A stretch of DNA of 6,436 nt from Desulfobacteraceae bacterium (GTDB lineage Bacteria; Desulfobacterota; Desulfobacteria; Desulfobacterales; SURF-7): contig JAUXCK010000164.1 of NCBI GenBank assembly GCA_030618925.1, positions 1-6,436 of the forward strand, read 5' to 3'. The position numbers and the translations under genes are program-made. Positions 1-6,156 of the stretch are shown here, piece by piece. Each line of letters begins with the position of its first letter. Within the stretch, counting starts at the first letter, position 1. Below the pieces are notes generated by a model that was given only the letters and a program-made list of their open reading frames with translations, had not been told where the DNA came from and did no database searches.

Positions 1-81
1 GAACAGGGCAATATTGCCTTGGAAGAGGGGCATAAACTAGGTAAAAAAATTAATGCTCAGGTGGGATCAGCAAGCCTTTAG
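1..81 (+). CDS. C-terminal end of an upstream protein (possibly a flavodoxin-like FMN reductase)
   Basis: The first frame is open from base 1 to a TAG at 79-81 and encodes 26 residues; the other two forward frames hit stops within the first 40 bases. The tail (ALEEGHKLGKKINA) is a charged amphipathic helix like the last helix of NADPH-dependent FMN reductase/flavodoxin-fold proteins, but 26 residues are too few for a firm family call. The gene runs in the same direction as the operon and is separated from it by 162 bases holding a REP pair, so it may be a separate transcription unit. That a coding tail is present is moderately likely; the product name is a guess. Confidence 0.5.
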   Translation, partial: EQGNIALEEGHKLGKKINAQVGSASL

Positions 82-243
82 CACCCTTTTATCCTAAAGT
101 CTCGGTTCAGAGCTCTTGTAGGAGCTTGCCTGCAAGCGATCGAATAGTTGACTGTTCCTCGCAAATCGCCTGCAGGCAGGCTCCTACAAATTCGGGGTAC
201 GCAGCTATCCTTTCATAACGGAGAAACGGTGTCATCGTTGTGA
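82..243. other. Intergenic region holding a REP pair; no gene seen
   Basis: This gap between the upstream tail and the activator gene has no credible reading frame. Nearly half of it is the inverted REP pair at 116-189. The remainder, 190-243, should hold the promoter of the downstream operon, but I find no convincing -35/-10 pair there; TATCCT at 205-210 is a possible -10 but lacks a matching -35. No riboswitch or T-box features are visible, and in particular nothing resembling a cobalamin riboswitch box despite the B12-linked genes downstream. Confidence 0.5.
116..189. repeat. Inverted pair of REP-like palindromes (BIME/REPIN-like)
   Basis: Two arms, 117-140 and 165-188, are inverted copies matching at 22 of 24 positions; one further T/A pair extends the repeat to 116-189, with a 24-base spacer between arms. 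Each arm starts with TGTAGGAGC, carries the GTAG head typical of REP sequences, and contains its own hairpin with a two-base centre: 124-137 (GCTTGC/GCAAGC) and 168-181 (GCCTGC/GCAGGC). The only two differences between arms are the two partners of a single stem pair (T126:A135 against G179:C170), so both hairpins stay perfect. REPs of this form are known to be mobilised by REP-associated tyrosine transposases (RAYT). The element may also end transcription of the upstream gene, although no T-tract follows it. Confidence 0.85.
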
Positions 244-1041
244 ATGTATTTCATGGGGACTGGTAAAATTATGGCAGTCAGTACACCAACCCAATCCTTT
301 CCATGCCGCTCTTTGCCCTCGGCATATCCGCACGACGCAGCAATGACTGCGAAACAGATCCCTGGACTTTCATCCGTCAAATCAGATGTATCAGTAGAAT
401 CGGTGGCCCGTTATTTCGGGGGAAATAATTACATTGCCGATAAAAAGACAATCGATCGAATTCGTCGTGGTATTGATGAAGTGTCCAGCCTGGTTACCCC
501 TAAAGGGACCTATACGCTGTGCTCTGTTTCTGATATGAAACCCGGTGAATCAGTGATTCTTGGCAAAGGTCTGGAGCTGAGTATTCCTGATTGTTTCGCA
601 GACTCTGGTGTACGCCTTGTAGCGACAGCCATCGGAACTCTTGGGGATAAACTTGAAAAACAGTGCCGACAACTGGCAAAGGAGGGTAAAATATACGAGT
701 CGACCCTTCTCGATGCTGTTGGCACCGGTATGCTGGATCTTCTGGGTGAAAAAATTTGCGCGGTGATCGTTCAGGACGGTAATCTGTCTGGACTGACAAA
801 GGGGTTCCGTTTTGCTCCCGGATTAGAGGGTTATCCTCTAGAACAGCAACAGTTGCTGTTTCAAATAGCTGATAATGAATCTGTGGGTGTATTTTTGAAT
901 TCATCTGCTATTATGTTGCCGACAAAATCGATTTCTTTTTTTCTGATGCTGACTAAAACAGTCTTAAAGAGTAAAGAAACAAATAAATGCAATTCGTGCC
1001 GGATGGTTGGATGCCGGTATCGCATGGTAGAAAAAAAGTAA
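244..1041 (+). CDS. Stand-alone B12-dependent methionine synthase activation-domain-like protein
   Basis: This soluble protein of up to 265 residues resembles the C-terminal activation domain of MetH, which binds S-adenosylmethionine and remethylates cobalamin that has been oxidised to Co(II). Supporting segments are the LLDAVGTGMLDLLGEKI helix (about 155-171), the R-x-A-P-G loop at 189-193, which matches the AdoMet-binding R-x-x-P-G of MetH, and the following segment to about 237 (EGYPLEQQ, VGVFLNSSAIMLPTKSIS). The tail has three cysteines (C249, C252, C257; CxxC-4-C) that could bind metal or an Fe-S cluster. There is no MetH catalytic or B12-binding domain, so it probably serves a separate corrinoid protein. 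The start is uncertain: ATGs at 244, 253 and 271 are in frame. Only 271 has a purine-rich stretch (GGGGA, 255-259) upstream, at a rather long spacing; residues 1-45 are not conserved. It lies 63 bases before the methyltransferase gene, which fits a joint role. Confidence 0.8.
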   Translation: MYFMGTGKIMAVSTPTQSFPCRSLPSAYPHDAAMTAKQIPGLSSVKSDVSVESVARYFGGNNYIADKKTIDRIRRGIDEVSSLVTPKGTYTLCSVSDMKPGESVILGKGLELSIPDCFADSGVRLVATAIGTLGDKLEKQCRQLAKEGKIYESTLLDAVGTGMLDLLGEKICAVIVQDGNLSGLTKGFRFAPGLEGYPLEQQQLLFQIADNESVGVFLNSSAIMLPTKSISFFLMLTKTVLKSKETNKCNSCRMVGCRYRMVEKK

Positions 1042-1104
1042 TTTTAAAATTCACCCACAAGCACGTGTGAAGCAGTGTTGTGGTAATCAGAAAGGACCAA
1101 AATT

Positions 1105-2136
1105 ATGGCAAAACAAATGTTACTTGACGCTACTATGGGCAAATCCACAGAGATCGCCCCCTGGTTGCCGTATGCCGGAGTTAACTGCGCCTTTCTGATC
1201 AAAGAAAAGGCCGACGCATACTATCGCAGTCCGGAATTAATGGCCTGTGGCATTGTTGAAGGTGCCCGCCGTTACCATGCCGATGGGATTCCTTTATCTT
1301 TCGATTTGTCCCTCGAAGCGGAGTCGGTTGGATGTGAACTGACCTATTGGGAGGACAATGTCCCCTCGGTCATGGGCCATCCATGCAAAGACCGGACACC
1401 CGATGAGCTGGGTATGGAGATGCCCTCACGGGACAGCGGCCGCTGGCCCGTCATGTTCGAGGCTGCAAAGATAGCCAAACCTCAGCTGGAGGAGCTGGAC
1501 TGTGCCATGGTGGGCCTGGTTACCGGTCCTCTAACTCTGGGGTCCCACCTGGCCGGTACCAGGATTTTTACTTCTCTTATAAAGAATAAAGAGTATGCCC
1601 ATGCCGTCATTAAATATGCCGGTGAGGTCATGTCCGTTGCTGCAAAATACTACATTGAAATGGGTTGTGATATCATTGCCCTGGTTGATCCGGTTGCTTC
1701 CCAGATCAAACCAGGAACCTTTCGGGAGTTTGTAACCCCCTACTGCAGGGATGCAATTGACGTCATCCATGGGGCCAGGCGTGTCTCTTCATTTTTCATC
1801 TGTGGTGACTGCACGAAGGTCGCTGAAGAAGTCTGCCTGATAGGAACCCATGGATTTGCCGTCGATGAACAGATGAATTTGAATTTTATCCGGGATCTTG
1901 CCCGTAAATATAAAAAAGGCTTTGGCGGCAATCTGAAACTTACGCTGGCTTTAAGCCTGGGGCTGATTTCGCCACGTGAAGATGCTCTGATCAGCCTGGC
2001 AGCCGGGGGTACAGATGGTTTTATACTTTCTCCGGGCTGCGATATTCCCTATGATACACCGCAAGAAAATATTCTTCTGGCCTATGATGCCCGGCAATTC
2101 TATAATGAATATTATCCCAAGAATCCGGTCCCATAG
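1105..2136 (+). CDS. MtaA/CmuA-like methyltransferase (uroporphyrinogen decarboxylase superfamily)
   Basis: This 343-residue cytoplasmic protein has the length and layout of methylcobamide:thiol methyltransferases (MtaA, MtbA, CmuA), TIM-barrel relatives of uroporphyrinogen decarboxylase. Landmarks are GPLTLGSHLAG (141-151), GCDIIALVDPVAS (187-199), FICGDCT (231-237), FAVDEQMNL (251-259), GGNLKLTL (274-281) and the C-terminal SPGCDIPYDTPQENI (309-323). In MtaA-type enzymes a zinc ion is held by His-x-Cys and a later Cys. Here C233 and C312 occupy the Cys positions, but the His position is F231; C236 is a possible extra ligand. The family moves methyl groups between a corrinoid protein and a thiol such as coenzyme M; in bacteria without coenzyme M the acceptor may be tetrahydrofolate or another thiol. 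Biosynthetic HemE is unlikely given the zinc-type cysteines and the context. The start is supported by AAAGGA at 1091-1096, 8 bases before ATG. The substrate is unknown. Confidence 0.85.
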   Translation: MAKQMLLDATMGKSTEIAPWLPYAGVNCAFLIKEKADAYYRSPELMACGIVEGARRYHADGIPLSFDLSLEAESVGCELTYWEDNVPSVMGHPCKDRTPDELGMEMPSRDSGRWPVMFEAAKIAKPQLEELDCAMVGLVTGPLTLGSHLAGTRIFTSLIKNKEYAHAVIKYAGEVMSVAAKYYIEMGCDIIALVDPVASQIKPGTFREFVTPYCRDAIDVIHGARRVSSFFICGDCTKVAEEVCLIGTHGFAVDEQMNLNFIRDLARKYKKGFGGNLKLTLALSLGLISPREDALISLAAGGTDGFILSPGCDIPYDTPQENILLAYDARQFYNEYYPKNPVP

Positions 2137-2153
2137 CAGGTAAAAATAAAAAA

Positions 2154-3401
2154 ATGCAAATTGTTATAATCGGTAATAGTGCTGCAGGATTAAGTGCTTT
2201 GGAAGCCTTTCGGAAAAAAGACCGATCCTCTTCCGTCACTATCATTACGAAAGAGGAGGAAAGGCCCTATTCCAAAGTATTGCTGCCCTATTATCTGCGG
2301 GGGAAAGTCCCTTACAAAAACCTGTTTATTCGGGACAAAGACTATTATGCCCGACTGGATGCCAAATGTGTAAAAGGAAAAGTTGTTGAACTGCTGCCGG
2401 AACAACAGGCTGTCCTTCTGGAAAACGGAACCCGGCTGTCCTATGACAAGCTGCTCATTGCCACCGGATCTTCTCCGGTAAAACCACCCATTCCCGGACT
2501 GTCAGGCAAGGGGATTTATCACCTCTGGACCGTGGCAGATGTTTGTAATCTGGCTCCGTATTTTAAGCAGGGTAAACGTGTAGTGGTTCTCGGTTCAGGT
2601 TTTGTGTCGGTACAGGGTGCATGGGCTGCCGTTTTTAAAGGACTTAATGTCTCTGTTATCGAACTGATGCCACGGGTTTTGCCCAGGGTTTTGGATGATC
2701 ATGCAGCTGCCCTTCTGGCTGGCCGGATGAAAAAATCAGGAGTTGATCTTCGTGTGGATACACTCTGCCAAAAAGTAGAACGAACCAATGATGGGGAGTT
2801 TGTACTTCATTTTAAGGATGGGGACAGTCTGACGTCGGATTTTATCATTGTGGGTACCGGTGTTCGACCCAATATCGATTTTGCAGCGGGCACCGGGATC
2901 AGAATAGATGCCGGAATAGTAGTTGATAAACAGATGCAAACAACTCTGCCGGGGATTTATGCGGCAGGGGATGTGGCTCAAGTCCCTTCCACCTTTGGAG
3001 GAGATCCCGTTGTCCATGCGCTTTGGCCCACTGCTGTTGAAACCGGCAGTATCGCTGGTACCTGCATGGCTCAGGGAAAAAGCTGTTATAGAGGAAGTCT
3101 GAACATGAATGTGACCCAGATGTTCGGCATCACCGTTGCCTCAATGGGTCAATTCATGGATGTGGAAGGGAGTGAGAGCTGGATAGATGAAAGTCTTCCG
3201 CAAGACCAGTATCTCAAGATCGTATTGAGAGAGGGTGTGCCGATCGGTGCAACCTGTGCAGGTGGCTCCGATCTCATATCGACACTCGGTATGCTGCGAC
3301 CAATGATCCGTGAAAAAGTTCGACTCCAGGGAGAACCGGAGATGCTGAAAGCAATATTGGCCCGGAATATAGCGCAGCATCAGCGAGGATTTGTTAAATA
3401 G
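2154..3401 (+). CDS. FAD-dependent NAD(P)-disulfide-type oxidoreductase (NirB N-terminal/rubredoxin reductase-like)
   Basis: A 415-residue flavoprotein of the pyridine nucleotide-disulfide oxidoreductase family. The FAD-binding Rossmann motif is at 3-18 (IVIIGNSAAGLSALEA), followed by RPYSKVLLPYYLRG (37-50), the ATGSSP turn (103-108), the NAD(P) Rossmann motif at 143-156 (VVVLGSGFVSVQGA), GTGVRPN (234-240) and the second FAD motif IYAAGDV (268-274). The dimerisation-type domain runs from about 310. E170, at the end of the second strand of the NAD fold, favours NADH over NADPH. The redox cysteine of NADH oxidase/CoA-disulfide reductases, normally near residue 42, is absent, so a simple electron-transfer role, as in NirB or rubredoxin reductase, fits better than disulfide reduction. 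The NAD motif is unusual, with Ser152 for the third Gly and Gln154 for the usual Glu. It begins 17 bases after the methyltransferase; its weak ribosome site (AGCAGG, 2135-2140) overlaps that gene's stop, suggesting translational coupling. It probably feeds or drains electrons for the next two proteins. Confidence 0.88.
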   Translation: MQIVIIGNSAAGLSALEAFRKKDRSSSVTIITKEEERPYSKVLLPYYLRGKVPYKNLFIRDKDYYARLDAKCVKGKVVELLPEQQAVLLENGTRLSYDKLLIATGSSPVKPPIPGLSGKGIYHLWTVADVCNLAPYFKQGKRVVVLGSGFVSVQGAWAAVFKGLNVSVIELMPRVLPRVLDDHAAALLAGRMKKSGVDLRVDTLCQKVERTNDGEFVLHFKDGDSLTSDFIIVGTGVRPNIDFAAGTGIRIDAGIVVDKQMQTTLPGIYAAGDVAQVPSTFGGDPVVHALWPTAVETGSIAGTCMAQGKSCYRGSLNMNVTQMFGITVASMGQFMDVEGSESWIDESLPQDQYLKIVLREGVPIGATCAGGSDLISTLGMLRPMIREKVRLQGEPEMLKAILARNIAQHQRGFVK

Positions 3402-3433
3402 TAGTCGAATGGAAATATCGTAGGGAAGGACCC

Positions 3434-3910
3434 ATGCGTTTCATAACAATGGATGTAACAAAATGTGTAGTCTGCCGTAATTGTGAATATGCATGCTCAT
3501 TTCAGCAGACCGGAGATTTTAGAAGGGAAGATTCCAACATTCGGGTTGAATACTATGATGATGTTAAAATTTGTCTTCCACAAACCTGCATGCACTGTGA
3601 TAATGCCTGGTGCCTGGAGATCTGTCCGGCAGCTGCAATAACCAGAAATGAAACAACCGGTGCCATAGAGATTGACAGTGAACGTTGTGCAGGATGCAAG
3701 ATGTGCATCCTGGCATGTCCTTTTGGAAATATTCATTTTGATAAGGTAAATCTGGTCAGTCGAAAATGCAATCTGTGCGAAGGTGAACCAAACTGTGTCT
3801 CATTCTGTATTTCAGGGGCCCTGCAGTACACAAATTCTCAGAATTTATACAGGGATAACCGTGAGATATTTCAGCGGTTTGTTGAGAATTTATCAAAAGA
3901 AATTAAGTAA
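3434..3910 (+). CDS. Four-cluster [4Fe-4S] electron-transfer subunit (HycB/DmsB/CooF type)
   Basis: This 158-residue protein is an electron-wire subunit of the kind paired with molybdopterin enzymes. Sixteen cysteines form four groups: C11/C14/C17/C21, C52/C55/C60/C64, C85/C88/C91/C95 and C112/C115/C121/C125. By family rule each [4Fe-4S] cluster takes three ligands from one group and the fourth from a partner group, giving four clusters. C47 is an extra cysteine. No signal peptide or membrane segment is present, so it should be cytoplasmic and soluble. The ATG has one of the best ribosome sites in the window (AGGGAAGGA, 3422-3430), which may give high expression. It sits between the FAD protein (32-base gap) and the Mo/W protein (25-base gap), the expected place for the subunit carrying electrons between them. 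The family assignment is firm; the partner assignment is inferred from position. Confidence 0.92.
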   Translation: MRFITMDVTKCVVCRNCEYACSFQQTGDFRREDSNIRVEYYDDVKICLPQTCMHCDNAWCLEICPAAAITRNETTGAIEIDSERCAGCKMCILACPFGNIHFDKVNLVSRKCNLCEGEPNCVSFCISGALQYTNSQNLYRDNREIFQRFVENLSKEIK

Positions 3911-3935
3911 AAATTTATAAGAATCAGGAAAAACC

Positions 3936-6002
3936 ATGGCGGGATCGACCGGGAAAAAAGAACATTACACGTCAATGTGCAGGATGTGCGATAACCGTTG
4001 TGGAATCAATGTCTATGTAGAAAATGGCCGTATCGTTGAAATTACGGGACTCAAAGAGCACAAATGGAACCACGGGCGGTTATGTGTAAAAGGACGACTG
4101 GGAGTGGATCAGGTCAATGCGCCGGACCGAATTTTGAAACCTTTAAAGAGGGTCGGCAACAAATGGGAAGAGATTGATCTTGACCAGGCCTATGACGAGA
4201 TCGCCGAAAAAATTAAGAAGATCCAGGCGACATGGGGGAACCGTGCCATGAGCGTCTGGAAAGGAGAGGCGCTGGGTTTTTTGACCCAGGAGCAGTTGTC
4301 CCGCCGGTTTATCCATGCCATCGGCTCTCCCAACTACTTTTCCAATGACTCCCAATGCTTTGTGGGGAGGTGGATCGGCTATGGCCTGGTGACAGGAGAC
4401 TGGGCGACACAGGATTTTATCAACTCCGACTGTGCCGTCATCTGGGGAAGTAATCCACCCTATTCTCAACCGAATCTGACTCAAACCATCCTGGAAGGAA
4501 GGCAAAAGGGCGGGAAACTTATCGTTATTGATGTCAGACTTTCAGCCATAGCCCGCCAGGCTGATGAATTCGTGCAGATTCTGCCCGGCACTGACGGTGC
4601 CCTGGCACTTGGTATTGCGCGACAACTGATTGAAGACAATACTGTATGCCATACGTTTATAGAAAAATATAGTCATGGGTATGGTGCATATGCCCACTAT
4701 GTAAAGGGGTTTACTCCGGAACGCGTGGAAAAGGAGACCGGAATTCCGGCTGGAACGGTTGTGCATATTGCAAGGCTGATAGGAAGCTGTCGACCTAAAG
4801 TGTGCATTTACGCGGGAAATGGTCTGGAGCACCATGAAAATGGAATCAACAATATTCGGGCAATTGCCTGCCTTGACGGCCTTCTGGGAAACCTGGATGA
4901 AGAGGGCGGAAACTTTACATCGGAGAGGCCGGACCTGAAAGATCTGGCCCTGTACGAAGAAAAACCCCTGCGTCACCTGGATCCTATTGGAGCGGAAAAG
5001 TATCCTGTATTGTACGATTTTCGAAAAGAATGCCATACCATGACTGTCATGGATACAATTCTGAGCGAAAAACCGTATCCGCTCAAGGGGATGATACTGG
5101 GGGGAGCTAATCCGGCACTGACTAACCCGAATACCCCCAAGGTTATCAAGGCCCTTAAGGCCCTGGATCTTTTTGTGGTCCGGGAAATTTTTATGACCGA
5201 AACCGCTGAGTTGGCCGATTACATATTACCGGGGGCAACTTATCTGGAGCAGTCGGAACTCCACGTCCATCCTATCCATCAGATCATTGGTCTTTCGTCG
5301 GAAATTGTGACATTTCCCGACTGTGATAATGAATATATTTTCTGGAAAAAACTTGCCGCCAGGATGGGGGTCGAAGAGTATTTCCCCTGGAAAGATCAAG
5401 AAGCTTTGAATAAATGGATTCTGAAAGATAGTGGAATTACCATTGAAAAATTATTAGACCACCCTGGGGGATATGAGTATAAACCAAGGCGTTTTCATAA
5501 ATATACAGAGGAAAAACTGCCAACGCCGTCAGGCAAATTTGAGTTCGTTTCAAGTTATCTGAAAGAGTATGGATATTCCTATCTTCCTGAATATATTCCG
5601 CCGACATACATGAGTGAGCCCAACCCTGAATATCCCTATGTCCTGGTAACGGGTGCCAGGAAGGTGTTTTATACCCACGGCAGGAATCGTAATTTCAAAC
5701 GTTGCCTGACAGCCATTCCTCATCCGGAAATAGAAATTCATCCCTGTGATGCTGAGAAACTCGATGTTAAGACGGGGGATATGGTGACTGTCACTTCAAT
5801 TGTCGGGTCTGTGGATATTTTAGTTAAGGTTGTTCACAGTTCCAATATCCTGCCCGGGGTAACACAGATTACACACGGCTGGAGGGAAAGTAATGTCAAT
5901 CTGATTACCCACGATGATCGAAACGATCCTATTGACGGATTTCCTCTTTTAAAATCTGTGGAGGTTAAAATTGAACGTAAGGCAGGCGAGGTGAATATTT
6001 AG
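3936..6002 (+). CDS. Cytoplasmic molybdopterin (Mo/W) oxidoreductase, DMSO reductase family, acetylene hydratase-like
   Basis: A 688-residue catalytic subunit binding a bis-pyranopterin cofactor. The N-terminal [4Fe-4S] domain has C15, C18, C22 and C50 (CRMCDNRC, then GRLCVKG), with K52 behind the last Cys as in related enzymes. The likely metal ligand is C141, in NDSQCFVGRW. IWGSNPPYSQPN (169-180) is the first cofactor-binding region, and the cofactor-binding C-terminal domain runs from about 566 (YPYVLVTGARK) to 680. From memory, acetylene hydratase of Pelobacter acetylenicus shares FPWKD (about 482-486), TPSGK (530-534), TAELADYILPG (423-433) and GSPN (130-133), as well as Asp next to the second cluster Cys (D19 here, Asp13 there) and a Cys metal ligand. 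No twin-arginine signal is present, so it acts in the cytoplasm, unlike Phs/Psr-type subunits. The preceding Fe-S and FAD genes suggest a redox reaction linked to NAD(H). Thiosulfate/polysulfide reductase-like, transhydroxylase-like or hydratase-like activity remains possible. AGGA at 3926-3929 supports the start. Confidence 0.9.
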   Translation: MAGSTGKKEHYTSMCRMCDNRCGINVYVENGRIVEITGLKEHKWNHGRLCVKGRLGVDQVNAPDRILKPLKRVGNKWEEIDLDQAYDEIAEKIKKIQATWGNRAMSVWKGEALGFLTQEQLSRRFIHAIGSPNYFSNDSQCFVGRWIGYGLVTGDWATQDFINSDCAVIWGSNPPYSQPNLTQTILEGRQKGGKLIVIDVRLSAIARQADEFVQILPGTDGALALGIARQLIEDNTVCHTFIEKYSHGYGAYAHYVKGFTPERVEKETGIPAGTVVHIARLIGSCRPKVCIYAGNGLEHHENGINNIRAIACLDGLLGNLDEEGGNFTSERPDLKDLALYEEKPLRHLDPIGAEKYPVLYDFRKECHTMTVMDTILSEKPYPLKGMILGGANPALTNPNTPKVIKALKALDLFVVREIFMTETAELADYILPGATYLEQSELHVHPIHQIIGLSSEIVTFPDCDNEYIFWKKLAARMGVEEYFPWKDQEALNKWILKDSGITIEKLLDHPGGYEYKPRRFHKYTEEKLPTPSGKFEFVSSYLKEYGYSYLPEYIPPTYMSEPNPEYPYVLVTGARKVFYTHGRNRNFKRCLTAIPHPEIEIHPCDAEKLDVKTGDMVTVTSIVGSVDILVKVVHSSNILPGVTQITHGWRESNVNLITHDDRNDPIDGFPLLKSVEVKIERKAGEVNI

Positions 6003-6066
6003 TTTTTTTCTAACCTTCTGTATAAATGGTTTCATTTGAAGGGCATATATACTAAAAATCAGTAAT

Positions 6067-6086
6067 GTACCGCATTCGCCTGGTAC
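6067..6086. repeat. Short inverted repeat in the permease leader
   Basis: GTACC (6067-6071) and GGTAC (6082-6086) are exact inverted copies ten bases apart; adding a G-U pair gives a six-pair stem with an eight-base loop. It has no T-run after it, so it is not a terminator. It could be an operator half-site pair or a chance repeat; a single copy gives little statistical weight. Confidence 0.25.
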
Positions 6087-6143
6087 TAATCATTGAGATA
6101 CCTGCTAAAGAGAGGGATACTTGAATGGCTGCTTTTGAATTCC

Positions 6144-6150
6144 AAAGGAG
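6144..6150 (+). promoter_or_regulatory. Ribosome binding site that decides the permease start
   Basis: AAAGGAG is a near-perfect Shine-Dalgarno sequence. Two in-frame ATGs follow, at 6151 and 6157. The first abuts the site with no spacer, while the second has a six-base spacer, so 6157 is the likely start. Confidence 0.75.
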
Positions 6151-6156
6151 ATGATA

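Larger units (their letters stand above)
6003..6156. other. AT-rich leader before the ABC permease gene; no terminator seen
   Basis: This 154-base gap has no substantial gene. A run of seven T (6003-6009) follows the stop codon, but no stable GC stem precedes it, so it is not a convincing terminator. A TATACT at 6048-6053 could be a -10 box, but the bases 16-18 upstream do not resemble a -35. The gap also holds a spaced inverted repeat (6067-6086) and a nine-codon frame at 6125-6154. The transport genes could therefore be read through from the operon or have their own regulated promoter here. Confidence 0.45.

Noticed and set aside
7..18. Perfect 12-base palindrome GGCAATATTGCC
   Set aside because: It lies inside the upstream coding tail, occurs once and is too short to support a binding-site claim.
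500..904. Open frames on the - strand within the activator gene (134 and 71 codons)
   Set aside because: They lie antisense to a gene with clear family motifs; their translations are rich in Pro, His, Ser and Arg with no recognisable domain.
1050..1071. Weak hairpin TTCAC/GTGAA between the activator and methyltransferase genes
   Set aside because: It has only five pairs with a 12-base loop and no T-run; not a terminator and not distinguishable from chance.
1105..2136. HemE, heme-biosynthetic uroporphyrinogen decarboxylase
   Set aside because: The protein has the GC-x-x-P and CGD cysteine segments of the methyltransferase branch, and the neighbours are methyl-transfer and redox genes rather than heme genes.
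3936..3992. Twin-arginine export signal on the Mo/W protein
   Set aside because: The N-terminus goes straight into the CxxC cluster motif by residue 15, with no RR motif and no hydrophobic stretch.
4143..5036. Antisense open frames (120 and 164 codons) inside the Mo/W gene
   Set aside because: They are opposite a strongly conserved coding sequence and show no family motif; they are shadows of its codon pattern.
6048..6053. TATACT as a sigma-70 -10 box for the permease gene
   Set aside because: No acceptable -35 lies 16-18 bases upstream; AT-rich leaders give such hexamers by chance.
6082..6097. Sigma-54-like promoter (TGGTAC then TTGA)
   Set aside because: The required GC of the -12 element at ten bases after GG is missing (TG instead).
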